Shown here one piece after another: positions 38,439-49,647 of a DNA stretch of 64,000 nucleotides. The stretch spans positions 4,008,001 to 4,072,000 of the forward strand of contig AP031354.1 of assembly GCA_037833965.1 (NCBI GenBank), given 5' to 3'. The translations under genes were made by a program, and so were the position numbers. Numbering within the stretch: position 1 is the stretch's first letter; each line of letters opens with the position of its first letter. The stretch is from Marchantia polymorpha subsp. ruderalis. Taxonomy: Eukaryota; Streptophyta; Marchantiopsida; Marchantiales; Marchantiaceae. Under the pieces are notes generated by a model. It did no database searches. It had not been told where the DNA came from and saw only the letters and a list, made by a program, of their open reading frames with translations.

Positions 38439-41273
38439 ACTGTGGGACTGGGAAGGAGTGAGACGAGTCACACCGAGGGCATTGTCGACCCTAGTGACTG
38501 TCATGAAGTACAACTCAGTCCCGGCAAGTGCTTGAAGGTATCAAGCGCAGTGAGAGGAGACGAGCTAAGGAAAGTACAGGCGTTCCTTAGCCACTATGTC
38601 GACGTCTTCGCCTGGAAGATCGAGGACATGAAGGGGATACCTGCACGGTATGGGGAGCACCGTATCGATTTACTGGACGACTCAGTACCCATACGACAGC
38701 GCCAGTATCGCCTCAACCCAAAGTACTCCTTGCTAGTGAAAGAGGAGATAGATAAGTACTTGAGCGCTGGTATTATTTACCCTGTGCTCAGCAGTGAGTG
38801 GGTGTCGCCGATTGTTATCGTACCCAAGAAGTTGACGGGTAAGATACGAGTGTGTCAGGATTTCCGGAAGTTGAATGCGGCAACACGCAAGGATCATCAC
38901 CCGTTACCATTCACGGATGCCATTCTAGACCATGTTGCCGGACATGAATGTTATAGCTTCCTGGATGGGTTCTCAGGTTACAATCAGGTGTCTATCCGTG
39001 AACAGGACAAGGATAAAACTACGTTCACAACCGACTGGGGAACTTACGCATACCACAAGATGCCCTTCGGTCTGTGCAACGCGCCTGCCACCTTTCAACG
39101 GATGATGACCAATATCTTTCAGGAACAACTGAGGAAGTTCCTAGAAATATTCATAGATGACTTCTGTGTCTTTGGGAAGCGGTCTGAACACCTAAGTCAC
39201 TTGAAGCAGACCTTCGATAAATGTAGAGAGAGCAGTTTATCGCTGCATCCCGAGAAGTGCTTTTTCTTCATGACTAGTGGGATCTTGTTGGGTCATCGGG
39301 TCTCGGCAGAAGGCATTGCGGTGGACATCGAGAAGGTCAAGGTTATACTCGAGCTTGAGCCACCCACGAATCTAAGAGAGCTGCGAGCATTCCTGGGTCA
39401 TGTGGGCTACTACCGAAGATTCATACACATGTATGCAATACTGGCGGCGGACCTGACCAAGTTGTTGAAGAAGGACGAGCCTTATGCTTGGGGTGCGAAC
39501 CAGCAGACAGCATTTGAAGCTCTGAAAGCGAAACTCACGACTGCTCCCGTACTAAGGAGTCCAGACTGGAATCGACCATTCCATGTTTACGTTGACACTT
39601 CGGCATTCGCCATCGGTGTAGTACTGAGTCAAAAGGATGACAACAAAAAGGACTACCCGATCTACTTCGCGAGCCGACAGCTGTCTCTAGCAGAGCGGAA
39701 GTACACCACGACGGAGAGAGAAGCGTTGGGGATGGTGTACTCCTGTAAAAAGTTCCGTCACTACCTAATCTGTTACGAGTTTGTGTTCCATGTGGACCAC
39801 TACGCATTGCAACACCTAGTTAAGAAAGCCGACCTATCCGGTCGAATCGCCAGGTGGGTGTTATTACTACAAGAGTTCACCTACACAGTCCAGACCAGGA
39901 AAGGGGTGCACCACGAAAATGCGGATTACTTGTCCCGATTATGGACACAGCCGACAGAGGAGGAATTGGTGGACGATTTTCCAGATGAAGAGTTATTTCA
40001 GTTGTCTGCAGGACATGAGTCCCGCTATGCCGACCTGTATCGATATCTGCTAACCCTCCAGTGCCCCGAGGGCATGGATTTGGAACAGCGAACTGTCTTT
40101 ATTCATAAGGCAGGCCCGTATCAACTCCAGCAGGGGGTTTTGTTCAAGAAGATGGCGGATGAGCGCTTATGCAGATGCCTGGAGGAATCAGAAGTACCAA
40201 GAATAGTGAGTGCGATGCATACAGAGGAGGCGGGTGGACACTATGCCACCAGGAACACGGTCACAAAGATCCTAAATGCGGGATATTGGTGGCCGACCAT
40301 GTTTAAGGATGTTCTCGATTACATCCGCAAGTGCGACAGTTGCCAGAGGACGGGGAGACCGACGCCTACAACACGCTGGCCCCTGACTCCCATCATGCCT
40401 CTAGCACCTTTCGAAAAGTGGGGTATTGACTTTGTAGGGCCGATACAACCAGTGACTAGAAGTACACGAAGGCGCTACATTCTGGTAGCAACGGACTACG
40501 CCACCAAAATGGTAGAGGCCAGAGCCACCAGAAGGGATGATGCTGCCACAGTGGCAGCATTCTTGTTTGAGTCGATCATCACACGCTACGGATGTCCCTT
40601 AGAGCTAGTGAGCGACCGGGGCACGCATTTTCTGAATCAGATCATCGAAGATCTGACACGGTACTTCCACATCAAGCACCGGAAGACTACTCCATACAAT
40701 CCTAAGGCAAATGGACTGACGGAGAAGTCCAATGGTCTGCTGTGTAAAATACTACTCAAGGTCACGGTGAATCACGCTCACGACTGGGATACGAAGCTAG
40801 CAGCCGCTCTATGGGCGTACCGCACAGCTGAGAAGATCACGACCAAACAGACACCATACTTTCTGGTGTATGGGCAACACCCGATCCTCCCAATCGAATT
40901 TGAAGTACCCACACATCGAACGATGGATTTGCAGAGGATGGGCGCAGAGGAGAGTCAGCTCTACAGGTTACAGGAGGTCATGCTGCTGGAGGAGAGGAGA
41001 AGAGACGCCGAAGATCGCACCAGGAAAATCCAGCTCCGCCGAAAGGAGAGGTACGATAAAAAGATCAAACCGGTACTACTGCAGGCGGGTGATTTGGCAT
41101 TGCTCTACGACAGCAGGCATGCCAGATTCCCAGGCAAACTGCACCTAAGGTGGATGGGACCTTACAGGGTTGTCGAAGCCTTCCCGAATGGGTCCATCCA
41201 ACTTGCGGACCTGGCCGGCGATTTGTTAGGCACCCGAGTGAACGGGTGGCGGTTGAAGAAATACCACATGTGA
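38433..41273 (+). CDS. pol: Pol: reverse transcriptase, RNase H, integrase, unit 1
   Basis: 946 codons in frame with gag-pro after the leaky UAG; no native ATG precedes the RT domain. RT spans about 38660-39420 (MPFGLCNAPATFQ, catalytic FIDD, Asp codons 39156-39161). RNase H spans about 39560-39940 (VDTSAFAIG with Asp at 39594, TEREALG, ENADYLSRL). The integrase H2C2 finger has His at 40218 and 40239 and Cys at 40332 and 40341. The catalytic core has Asp 40428, Asp 40614 and Glu 40722, a D,D(35)E spacing. The GPY module (MGPYRVVEAFPNG) lies near the end. The RT-RH-IN order marks Ty3/gypsy. There is no chromodomain, so it is not a chromovirus and is likely Tat/Athila-related. All catalytic residues are present. 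Confidence 0.95.
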   Translation, partial: QLTVGLGRSETSHTEGIVDPSDCHEVQLSPGKCLKVSSAVRGDELRKVQAFLSHYVDVFAWKIEDMKGIPARYGEHRIDLLDDSVPIRQRQYRLNPKYSLLVKEEIDKYLSAGIIYPVLSSEWVSPIVIVPKKLTGKIRVCQDFRKLNAATRKDHHPLPFTDAILDHVAGHECYSFLDGFSGYNQVSIREQDKDKTTFTTDWGTYAYHKMPFGLCNAPATFQRMMTNIFQEQLRKFLEIFIDDFCVFGKRSEHLSHLKQTFDKCRESSLSLHPEKCFFFMTSGILLGHRVSAEGIAVDIEKVKVILELEPPTNLRELRAFLGHVGYYRRFIHMYAILAADLTKLLKKDEPYAWGANQQTAFEALKAKLTTAPVLRSPDWNRPFHVYVDTSAFAIGVVLSQKDDNKKDYPIYFASRQLSLAERKYTTTEREALGMVYSCKKFRHYLICYEFVFHVDHYALQHLVKKADLSGRIARWVLLLQEFTYTVQTRKGVHHENADYLSRLWTQPTEEELVDDFPDEELFQLSAGHESRYADLYRYLLTLQCPEGMDLEQRTVFIHKAGPYQLQQGVLFKKMADERLCRCLEESEVPRIVSAMHTEEAGGHYATRNTVTKILNAGYWWPTMFKDVLDYIRKCDSCQRTGRPTPTTRWPLTPIMPLAPFEKWGIDFVGPIQPVTRSTRRRYILVATDYATKMVEARATRRDDAATVAAFLFESIITRYGCPLELVSDRGTHFLNQIIEDLTRYFHIKHRKTTPYNPKANGLTEKSNGLLCKILLKVTVNHAHDWDTKLAAALWAYRTAEKITTKQTPYFLVYGQHPILPIEFEVPTHRTMDLQRMGAEESQLYRLQEVMLLEERRRDAEDRTRKIQLRRKERYDKKIKPVLLQAGDLALLYDSRHARFPGKLHLRWMGPYRVVEAFPNGSIQLADLAGDLLGTRVNGWRLKKYHM

Positions 41274-41297
41274 GTGTTCGCGTGGGCGCTCACAATT

Positions 41298-41310
41298 GAG
41301 GAGGGGGGCA
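41298..41310 (+). other. Polypurine tract, unit 1
   Basis: GAGGAGGGGGGCA directly precedes the LTR2 start at 41311. Priming site for plus-strand DNA. Confidence 0.88.
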
Positions 41311-42806
41311 TGTGGTACCCCACTTTTGGCAATTTTGAGGAAATTAAAACATTTTTGGAAAACTGTACCCTGGCAGCATTGTAAATAGCCTTTGGTACAT
41401 CAAAACAGAGTGAATCCGGAAGATCGCGGGGATTCTCGAGGGATCTTGTAGAATCTGGGATTTGGGGTGCAGTAGTAAGGTCAGGCACCACCCTCCCTGC
41501 GAGCTCCGCAGTTAGGATCTCTACGGCGCAAGGCGCAAAACCCGCCTTCGGAGGTTGCGTCCGCGGCTGTAGGGAAACCCTCGTAATTAGGTAACCCTCG
41601 GGCGCCTTGACCAAGTTAGGATCCCGTTGAAAAGAGCTCGACGCGCTGATTCCAACGAGCCCAAGAACGCTTGGAACGGACGAGGACTTAGGGAGTTATC
41701 GCTACTGGAAGAAACGGAGGCGGTCGCCTGCGGCGGAAGGAGTTCGCCACCGGCGCGAATTCCGCCTGCGCGGAAGGGGGATTCAAGTTTTGTCCTATGC
41801 GCGGACGAAGGCGTTCGCCTGTGCACAGGCGAAGTAGGGTTAGGGAAGGCGCGAAGTCCGCCTACGCACAGGCGTTCGCCTGTGCACAGGCACTTCGGCA
41901 TCGGCGGGAGATCCGCCTTGGGCCCTAGAAATGCGCCTTGTGAGGTAGAAAGTGTACGGCGCCTTCCGCGCCAGCGCAGCGCAGCGTACGTCGGAAGACC
42001 GCCAGAGTAATCCAATCGGTACGTCCCATGCGGACGGCACGGGTGGATGCGCTCTTGGACGGACGGAGTTGCGGCGGCGGAAGCGCCGACGGAGAGACAA
42101 GGAACGGACAGACTGGACGGAGACGGCTGACCGCGGTCAACGCCTTCCGCGCCAGCGCGGCGCCGCGGACGGAATTCGCCTGCGCACAGGCGAACGCCTG
42201 TGCACAGGAGGATGTTCAAGTTCCGCGCCGGCGGAGAATCCGCCGAGGCCCCTGCCTGCGCACAGGCAGGAGTTGAATTTTCGTCCGACATGCGGACACA
42301 CGCGTCAAGGCAGAAGGGGATTGGCCGAGGGGCGGTACGAACAAGTGTACCGCGCAAGGCGGAAAACTCGCCTTCGGCGCTACGCCCCCATGTCCGGAGG
42401 GTGACACGCTCGCGGAGTTCAAATCCGCCAATTCGAGCGTGAGAGTTTAATCGACGACGGCGGAGCGTGAAGCCGCGCGTGAGAGCAAAGACCGTTCCAG
42501 CGTACAGCCGGCGCGGCCATCAAGTGAGACGTTCTTCACGACCAAGAGACGACCATGACCTTCGACCGGGCGGCGGAGAGCATCCCATTCTTGAATTCGC
42601 GATTCCAATCTCTTGTGCGCGCTGCGCGCATCCATCTGCTGGCTGCGGAACATTCTCGTCGTCGTCGCTCAGGAGATTTCTTGTTGATTGAGGGAGAAGT
42701 GAGTGCGCGTGATTTGGAATTGAGAGCGATTAGAGTTTGCCGAGAGAGAAAGAAACGCGGACAGTGCGGAAGTAGAATGAGCGGGCGAGCGAACCCCAGG
42801 AACGCA

Positions 42807-45692
42807 ATGACGAGACCGAGCAGATTGCGGATGGTGCCACTTCGCCTGCCGCAGAACGGGCTGCGCGCTTTTGAAGAGCGCTTAATAGCAAGAAAGCTCG
42901 ATTTCTTGCTATGGGGATGGAATTACATCTGCGCGAATATGGTGCGCGAGTGGCTAGAGCCACAGGGACCACCCTCGCGCGGATTGCGTCCGCATGTTGA
43001 CCGGTGGACAGTCCAAGATTGGGCGCAGGCGTTGGGAAGATGTGCTGGCATGCCAGGGCATCTCCTTTTCGACAGCGAGAGCATCAAGGTGACCAAGCAA
43101 GAAGAAGCGCAATTTGTGGAGCTGTTCAAGACCGGGAGGTCTACCAAGAATGGGTACAGGACCCGTGATTACAAAGATCGATTTCGCCGGACTTTGTCCG
43201 CGGCGCTGATGCAATTACTGCAGCCGCACCGCGCCTGCTACATCACATTGTGGCAGGTCTCTTTTGTGGAGTGCGTCATCGAGGGAACTCCAATTCACTG
43301 GGCGAGCATCCTGCACAGAGTGATGCGACAGCACGCGTTTGAGGAGAAAGGGGGAACGCTTAACCATCTTTCTCCTTTCCTCATCAATTTTTATCGACAG
43401 CGGAATTGTTTGACAGCGGCGGAGCTTGAACATTTTCCGCCATTGTCCATCGACCATCCCGGGAAGTATGTGCGGGAGAACGAGGTCGACACTGATGCGG
43501 AGGAGTCACCGACTTCTACCCCATCAAGACGGAGAGACGAAGGGAGACACACCCCTGCAGCGCGAGTGCCGCGGAAGCGGCGATGGAGGGAAGAGGCCGA
43601 AGAGGAGCAGCATCAAGAACTCTCTGTTCCCATTCGACCGCGGCCGCTGTGCGAGCCATACAGCCGGCCGAAGCAGAAGGCACGCAGACTGGTGTTGCCA
43701 GCTGACAGTGCAGACACGGCGACGATTGCGACGGAGATAGGAAGTGCGTCGCCAGAGAGACGAGAGGAAGCGCGGACGACCGCAGGAGCGACGGGCCACG
43801 CTGCAACCTCGTCGGGAGAGAGGCCGCCTACGGGCCAAGGGCCTCCGGAGTTACCACGTGCGATGCGGACAGATGTTCCGTTTGCGCACAGGCGAACCTC
43901 CGCGGACGGACGAGCCTCCGCGGATCGGCGAACACAAGTGGACGTGGATCTACGCTTACGCGTGGGAAGGAGCAGTCCGCCTGTGCACAGGCGCTCGCCT
44001 GTGCACAGGTCGCCTGTGCACAGAACACCTCCACACGTGCCGCCTGTGCACAGGCAAGAATCACCCCCGTTCCAACGTAGGAAGGGGAAGGAGCCGGCGG
44101 AAGAACCGCCTACGAGACACCGGCCCTCGGGGCCAGACCCTCCGGGGCACCACGCGCCGCAATTCGCGCCTTCGGCGCCAGGGCCTTCGAGCCGAGGGGA
44201 TACGAGCAGAGAGCGTGCGGAGGCCGCACCATCGGCGGGAAGTACGCCGATAGATGCGCCTTCGGCGGTAGGGCCTATAGGCCAAGGAGCATCGGGCGTG
44301 CGGCCCCCGGCCATGTCGCCTTCGGCGATAGATGTCCGCGGCGCTACGCCTGCGGCGGACAAGACGCCGGCACATGCGCCTGCGCACGGGCCGGGCACAG
44401 CCCCCACGGACCGATCAAGGGAGCAGCAGACGGAGGAGCGGAGTGACTGTCCGCGGGACGACATCTCGATGCGCGATGCGCAATCCAACCCCGCGCAGCC
44501 ACCCTCCGCTCGATCGCCTTCGGCGACGGACGACGGCGACAGAGAGAATGCGGTGGGCAATCAACCAGCGAGCGACGGGGATGCCGCTCGGATACATTCG
44601 CCTTCCGCCTTAGACATTTTGGCGACGAGCAGCGAGGCTGCAGCCGTGCCTTCGCAGGCAGCACACGTCGAGGACGTGCAGCCCCACTCGGGGCAGTCGC
44701 CGACGCAATCAATGGCGACTGAAATTCTCCACTCGGATGATGAGGACGGAGGCTCCACGGAAGAAATGTCAGGAGCAGAAGACACCGAGGAGGAGGAGGA
44801 GGAAATTGTTGGAGCGCCGGCGGCGGCGCTCTCTGAGCAGGTGATTCCGTTGCTGCGGTACTTGGATCGCAAGGTCGATAAATACGCCGACCCACTCCAG
44901 CCGGGATCTTACATCGAGTTAGTGCGCAGGCGGACTCGCACTAAAGTCCACACCAGCAAGCTATTAGCTAGAGTGGACCAGGAGTTGAGGGACTTGAAGG
45001 AGAAGCATGAGTGCTTGTGGGGACAGTACAAGCTTAATCAGAAATTCTACAAGCACTCCGAGAAGATGAAGGATGAGAAACTGGGCGAGCTCACCAAGGA
45101 GCAGGTGAAGGTCAAGGAAGCACTCGATTTTGAGCAGGCCCAGAATCGGATTTTGTCAGAGGAGCTCGTGCGACAGACGCGGTTGTTGGAACAATGTCAG
45201 CTCGCACGGCAGGCGGATGAAGAATTAATCCGCAGTTTACAGTCAGAGTGTGGCGAATTGAGGGCGCAACGTGCTGAAGCCGAATCGCAATTAGTGACCA
45301 TTGAAGAGGATCGCAGGAAGGAGGCGGATCGCACGAAGGTGGAGACGGCGAAGCGAGTCGCCCACTGTCTCAAGGGCTACGCCCACTGGGAAGTGAAGGC
45401 GCAGGAGAAACTCACACTGCGGGAGTTTGAATTGCGCGCAGCCGGGTTGTTGTCAGGCGACAGTAGGAGTCGGCGGAAGGTAGCGAAGAAGCTCGAGGCC
45501 TTTCTGTCGAAGGCACAGGATACCATGTCCGCCCTCAAGGGGGAGGTGTCCGCGGCGTTGCAGCGGTTGGGACTGCGTAGTCGAGCGGAAGAGTGGCAGG
45601 GTAGGGAGCTAGTGCGCGGCAGTCGGCCGCGCTGGAGACGTAGTACAGGTTCCGCGGAGTGTAGTGTAGCGTGGTTCCGTGCAGGCGTGTAG
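42807..45692 (+). CDS. U3ORF protein, copy 2
   Basis: 961 codons from the conserved Met (open from 42555). Nearly identical to copy 1. Differences seen: PPGHHAP for PPAHHAP in the linker, SALKGEVS for SALEGEVS and PRWRRST for PRRRRST near the C terminus. The last two are shared with copy 3. All landmarks of copy 1 are present and no break is seen. Confidence 0.85.
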   Translation: MTRPSRLRMVPLRLPQNGLRAFEERLIARKLDFLLWGWNYICANMVREWLEPQGPPSRGLRPHVDRWTVQDWAQALGRCAGMPGHLLFDSESIKVTKQEEAQFVELFKTGRSTKNGYRTRDYKDRFRRTLSAALMQLLQPHRACYITLWQVSFVECVIEGTPIHWASILHRVMRQHAFEEKGGTLNHLSPFLINFYRQRNCLTAAELEHFPPLSIDHPGKYVRENEVDTDAEESPTSTPSRRRDEGRHTPAARVPRKRRWREEAEEEQHQELSVPIRPRPLCEPYSRPKQKARRLVLPADSADTATIATEIGSASPERREEARTTAGATGHAATSSGERPPTGQGPPELPRAMRTDVPFAHRRTSADGRASADRRTQVDVDLRLRVGRSSPPVHRRSPVHRSPVHRTPPHVPPVHRQESPPFQRRKGKEPAEEPPTRHRPSGPDPPGHHAPQFAPSAPGPSSRGDTSRERAEAAPSAGSTPIDAPSAVGPIGQGASGVRPPAMSPSAIDVRGATPAADKTPAHAPAHGPGTAPTDRSREQQTEERSDCPRDDISMRDAQSNPAQPPSARSPSATDDGDRENAVGNQPASDGDAARIHSPSALDILATSSEAAAVPSQAAHVEDVQPHSGQSPTQSMATEILHSDDEDGGSTEEMSGAEDTEEEEEEIVGAPAAALSEQVIPLLRYLDRKVDKYADPLQPGSYIELVRRRTRTKVHTSKLLARVDQELRDLKEKHECLWGQYKLNQKFYKHSEKMKDEKLGELTKEQVKVKEALDFEQAQNRILSEELVRQTRLLEQCQLARQADEELIRSLQSECGELRAQRAEAESQLVTIEEDRRKEADRTKVETAKRVAHCLKGYAHWEVKAQEKLTLREFELRAAGLLSGDSRSRRKVAKKLEAFLSKAQDTMSALKGEVSAALQRLGLRSRAEEWQGRELVRGSRPRWRRSTGSAECSVAWFRAGV

Positions 45693-45728
45693 CGTAGTGC
45701 AGTGTAGTGTTAGGTAGGACTTAGAAGG

Positions 45729-45737
45729 TATAAAATA
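45729..45737 (+). promoter_or_regulatory. LTR2 TATA box
   Basis: TATAAAATA, 36 bp after the U3ORF stop, followed by the CCAGGC/GCCTGG inverted repeat. Would drive unit 2. Confidence 0.78.
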
Positions 45738-46723
45738 GTTCCAGGCGTTTTGCCTGGGGTTCTTTCCCATCAGAAGTGCAGATCAGGAACCCATTTCCTT
45801 TGCGTGTTTGTGTCCTTGAGTTCTGTCACCACGCACGAGGAGTTACAACTTAGCGTTCCGCATTTTGTAGCTGAAGGCCTTCGGCCGAATGTTCAGAGCT
45901 AGTACATTGGTTAGAGACTTGAGTAGTTCGGATCTGCACCTGCGGGTGACTGCCGATGCTCAGAGCCAGTGACTAGTTAGATACTTGAACAGTTTCGCCC
46001 CTACACCTTCGAGTGTTTCTTTCTGATTGTACTCCTTGGGATTTTTCCCCTGAATGCCAAAGTGAAGTTTTGCTACTTCGTGTAAGCCTTGGTTGTAAAT
46101 TCAGGTTACGCTGCAGCAGGTGCCTGGAGGGTAACCCCTGTAGTATTTCTGGGAATGACAAGTGCCTGAGAATTCAAACTCTTCAATAGACTGTTGTTGT
46201 GTTACTGGAACGTTTCACAGTGAGTCCTTCAGTGTGGACCTGTGTTCTCTGCGCGTTTTGTGAGTTGAGAGTGTTGTTCACCGCGTATGAGTGACTTCGA
46301 TCCGAAGTAGGCAGTCCAAACCGGGTTTCCTACACTAGCAGCAAGCTAGTGGAAGTGTTGTAAAAGCCGGAGTTGGAAGTCACTGCCCGCAGCTTTGCCG
46401 AGTGTACTCTTGAGAGACTTTCCCCCTGAAATCTTGAAGTAGAGGTCCTAACGGATCTCTGGGTTGTGTTTCTGTAGTTTCAGGTGTGTGTGTGTGTGTG
46501 TGTTACGCTGCACTGTGCGACCTCCGAGTGCGCTCCGAGTGGACACTTGCAGTATTTCTGGGAGTGACAGTTGCCTGAGAATTCAAACTCCTCAATAGTC
46601 TGTTAAAACGTGACACTTTATACCCTGTGTGTTCCTCTGTCCCTGTGGGTTCGACCTTTCTACCACTATATTGCAGTTTTAGCCTTTAGTGGGTTATTAC
46701 ATAAGAAGCCGACAACTTCTTTT

Positions 46724-46741
46724 TGGCGCCGCTGCCGGGGA
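46724..46741 (+). other. Primer-binding site (tRNA-Asp type), unit 2
   Basis: Same 18-mer and 22-bp spacer from the LTR end (46701) as in unit 1. Confidence 0.85.
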
Positions 46742-46788
46742 CAGTTGCGTCAACACCGGGGTTTTTTACGAGCAGCCATGCTCGGTGA

Positions 46789-49641
46789 ATGTCGACTGGG
46801 GCTGGCGGGAGCAACCTAAGTGCTAGAGCTGTCCGCAAGTTCCGACGAGATTCAGAGAAGGCCGTGGAAGAGACACGGCGTCAAACCAAGAAAACACCAA
46901 AAAGAGTACCTAAGCCTAGTTCGGCCGACATCCTTGGGGAACCTACCCCCGGCGACTCGGAACCAAACTTGGTGCTTACAGTTCTACTAGATATTCCTTG
47001 CACGGACCCGCCTAGTGAAGTAGAACCGACCGCCCGAGGACCGTCGACAGACACACTGATGGCGGACGGACAAGCCAATGTGCGGCTACCTCAGCCGATT
47101 ACTAAACATTCCTACCCGAAGTACAAAGGGAGTGGGGATGACGACGATGCAGATTCATACATCAAGTTATTCGAGTCGGTGTCTATTGCCAATCGCGAGA
47201 TCGCAGACGACGACCGACTAAGGATCTTTCCAAGCCTTCTGCGGAAGAAAGCGAGGAGTTGGTATAATCACGAGAGCATCGATCCGACTGGGTTGACAAC
47301 ATGGGCCCAGCTGAAGGAGAAGTTCCTTCGTCGCTTTCGCGAGCTCGGCTACGACAGCCGGGTTTTGACGAAGTTACGTAATTTGCAGCGAGAGAAGAAG
47401 GAGAGTCTGCGTGACTACACTGAGAGATTTATGGACCTCCTCGACAGAATACCGAAAACAGGACCAGGGTCCCCTTTCTCGGTACAACAAGCTGTGGATT
47501 GGTACGTGACCGGTTTAACTCGGGAGATGGAGACTTTTTGCCGACGCAGCAAGTGCGACACTATTGAGGATGTGATTGCATCGGCAGAAGCCTTCGAAAC
47601 TTCCACTCTCAACCGAAGAGGGAGAGAGAGACGGGAGTCGAAGGAGCGCAAACAGAAAGGAGGGCGAAGACGGCGTAGAGGTACAACTCCGTCATCGGAG
47701 GAATCGTCTTCGGACGAGAACCGTTCTTCATCCGAAGAAGAGGAAACCTCATCGTCGGAGGAGGAGAAGAAGAGGAAGAAGCATGGGTCAGCGAAGAAAA
47801 AGGGCATCCGACGAGTGACTACGGACAGAGCGCCGGGAGATATAGCTTCGAAGATGGAGACCCTTGTGAAGGACTTCGCCGATCTCAAGGTTCAAGTGGT
47901 AGGCGGGCATGATCGCCGAAAATCACCCGGGAGAGTGCGAGCGAACTTATGGTGTACTACGTGCGGGGCGGTGGGACATGCAAACACCGAGTGCCTTACC
48001 ACCCGGCCGTCATATCCAGTCAACGCAGTAGAGTGGGCGCAACCGTACTATGGAGAGCACCCTCCGTACTATGGAGAGCACCCTCAGTACTATGGAGAGG
48101 CTAGCGAAGAGACAGCCTACGCCGTCCAGTCGGTGCCTACCCCTCCTGCGGTTTCAGCAATGCAAGTTCCACGATATATTCCGGTGGATCGGGCCACTAC
48201 GGTACCGGTGAGGCGGAGAGCACCTCCAGGGACGTTTGACCCACCGCCACCGCGAGCTTGTTATAATTGCGGGGAAGTTGGGCACTTCTCACCGCAGTGT
48301 CCCCATCCAAAAAGGCGAAACGATTATGCTCCGACATGTAGCAATTGCAAGAAGGTCGGGCACACTGCGCCAGAGTGTGATCAGCCACCAGTCCCTCGGC
48401 CAGTGGTACGATTTGTGAACACTCCTGCCAAGGAGGACGTGCAAGTTAACCAGGTCGAAGTAGGTTCAGACGGGGATGGCGAAGACGAAGAATGGCCGGC
48501 TGAAGAGGTTATGTGCGCACGGGTCGAAACTCGTAGCTCCAAGAAATCCAAGGAGCAAGAGCGTGACACTCGCAAGCACGAACGGAGAACCGCCGACCGG
48601 ACGGGAAAAGGAAAGGAGAAGACATCCAGCAAGTCCGACTCGCGACCTGCTCGGAAGTCTTTGACTACGCGGGAGGCACCAGCAGTGCGCCCCCAGGCAG
48701 CAGTCGAGGACGAGCCAGTGCGCCTACTGAAACGGGACTATGCTCCGGATATCCGCAACGAGGTAGCCAACCTGTTGCAGGAAGCGATCCGCACTCAAAA
48801 GGATCCACCGCGGCCAGACCTGACATCCTCCCTTGGGGCGAAGTTGGCAGCCACCGTGGAACCTCGCAGAGCGTCGCCGACCCCGGCGCCCCAACGCGCC
48901 CACTATGACTTGGTTGAAGATCTCGGGAGTCGAAAAGTGAACATTACGTTCAAGCAGCTCTTGGAGGACAATAAGACGTATCGGAGAATGTTGATGCTTT
49001 CGCTACGGCATCCGCGGAAGCCGCGCGCATCCACATCCTCTCAAGTATATCAAGTGGAGAGCGAAGACCAAGGGCCACCCGAGATCGATGTGGAGATAGC
49101 CGGATGTTGTGTACGCAGAGTGCCAATCGACTCTGGATCAGGAGTCAACATAATGACGGAGGATACAGCGAGAGCCTTGGGGTTCAGTCAATACGAACCC
49201 TCGAAGCGTGTGTTGAGATTAGCGGATCAGACGCGGAGAATGCCTGCAGGTATGCTGCGCAATGTCAAGACAACCATCGGGGGTGCGGACTTTCGGTTGA
49301 CGTATATCATCCTTCAACCGATGATGAAGCAGGGCTATGACGTTCTGCTCGGGCGACCATGGCTATATGGTGCACAAGTCAGATGTGACTGGCGAAGACA
49401 TCGCCTTAAGTTTCCTCATCCTTCGGAACCGACCAAAACCATTACAGTGCCCTGGAATAGGGTCAGGCACGAAGGAGAGACCCCATCGACAAGTGCAGGT
49501 TACACATCGGGCGAGGACAGTGAGTCGACCGCGCGATCGGATTCCAATGGTACCGAATCCGATTACTTCGTGGGATTCGTTGCCTGCTGTTCGGTGGAAG
49601 AAGAAGAAGAGACGGAAGCTATTCAGCCGGAAGACGAATAG
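46789..49641 (+). CDS. gag-pro: Gag-protease polyprotein, unit 2
   Basis: 950 codons, open, with the same Gag domain, three CCHC knuckles and DSG protease as unit 1. The only amino-acid difference I noticed is DSNGTES for DSSGTES near the C terminus. It ends in TAG followed by CAATTA. Gag-Pro from this copy should be functional even though pol of the same unit is broken. Confidence 0.92.
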   Translation: MSTGAGGSNLSARAVRKFRRDSEKAVEETRRQTKKTPKRVPKPSSADILGEPTPGDSEPNLVLTVLLDIPCTDPPSEVEPTARGPSTDTLMADGQANVRLPQPITKHSYPKYKGSGDDDDADSYIKLFESVSIANREIADDDRLRIFPSLLRKKARSWYNHESIDPTGLTTWAQLKEKFLRRFRELGYDSRVLTKLRNLQREKKESLRDYTERFMDLLDRIPKTGPGSPFSVQQAVDWYVTGLTREMETFCRRSKCDTIEDVIASAEAFETSTLNRRGRERRESKERKQKGGRRRRRGTTPSSEESSSDENRSSSEEEETSSSEEEKKRKKHGSAKKKGIRRVTTDRAPGDIASKMETLVKDFADLKVQVVGGHDRRKSPGRVRANLWCTTCGAVGHANTECLTTRPSYPVNAVEWAQPYYGEHPPYYGEHPQYYGEASEETAYAVQSVPTPPAVSAMQVPRYIPVDRATTVPVRRRAPPGTFDPPPPRACYNCGEVGHFSPQCPHPKRRNDYAPTCSNCKKVGHTAPECDQPPVPRPVVRFVNTPAKEDVQVNQVEVGSDGDGEDEEWPAEEVMCARVETRSSKKSKEQERDTRKHERRTADRTGKGKEKTSSKSDSRPARKSLTTREAPAVRPQAAVEDEPVRLLKRDYAPDIRNEVANLLQEAIRTQKDPPRPDLTSSLGAKLAATVEPRRASPTPAPQRAHYDLVEDLGSRKVNITFKQLLEDNKTYRRMLMLSLRHPRKPRASTSSQVYQVESEDQGPPEIDVEIAGCCVRRVPIDSGSGVNIMTEDTARALGFSQYEPSKRVLRLADQTRRMPAGMLRNVKTTIGGADFRLTYIILQPMMKQGYDVLLGRPWLYGAQVRCDWRRHRLKFPHPSEPTKTITVPWNRVRHEGETPSTSAGYTSGEDSESTARSDSNGTESDYFVGFVACCSVEEEEETEAIQPEDE

Positions 49642-49647
49642 CAATTA
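49639..49647 (+). promoter_or_regulatory. Leaky stop UAG-CAA-UUA, unit 2
   Basis: Same readthrough context as in unit 1, followed in frame by pol. Confidence 0.78.

Larger units (their letters stand above)
41311..46701 (+). repeat. Family A LTR2 (5391 bp, complete)
   Basis: Shared middle LTR of the array. Same layout as LTR1: gene-free U3 head 41311-42806, U3ORF, TATA box, gene-free R/U5. It differs from LTR1 by only scattered bases (for example CCTTTGGTAC for CCTTCGGTAC near 41390). Confidence 0.93.

Noticed and set aside
41200-41273. Possible chromodomain at the integrase C terminus
   Set aside because: Pol ends right after the GPY module (GTRVNGWRLKKYHM) with no chromodomain-like residues.
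41162-41614. Minus-strand 150-codon frame over the pol end and LTR start
   Set aside because: It is antisense to the pol C-terminus and the LTR terminus, and similar frames arise at each LTR start. No family support.
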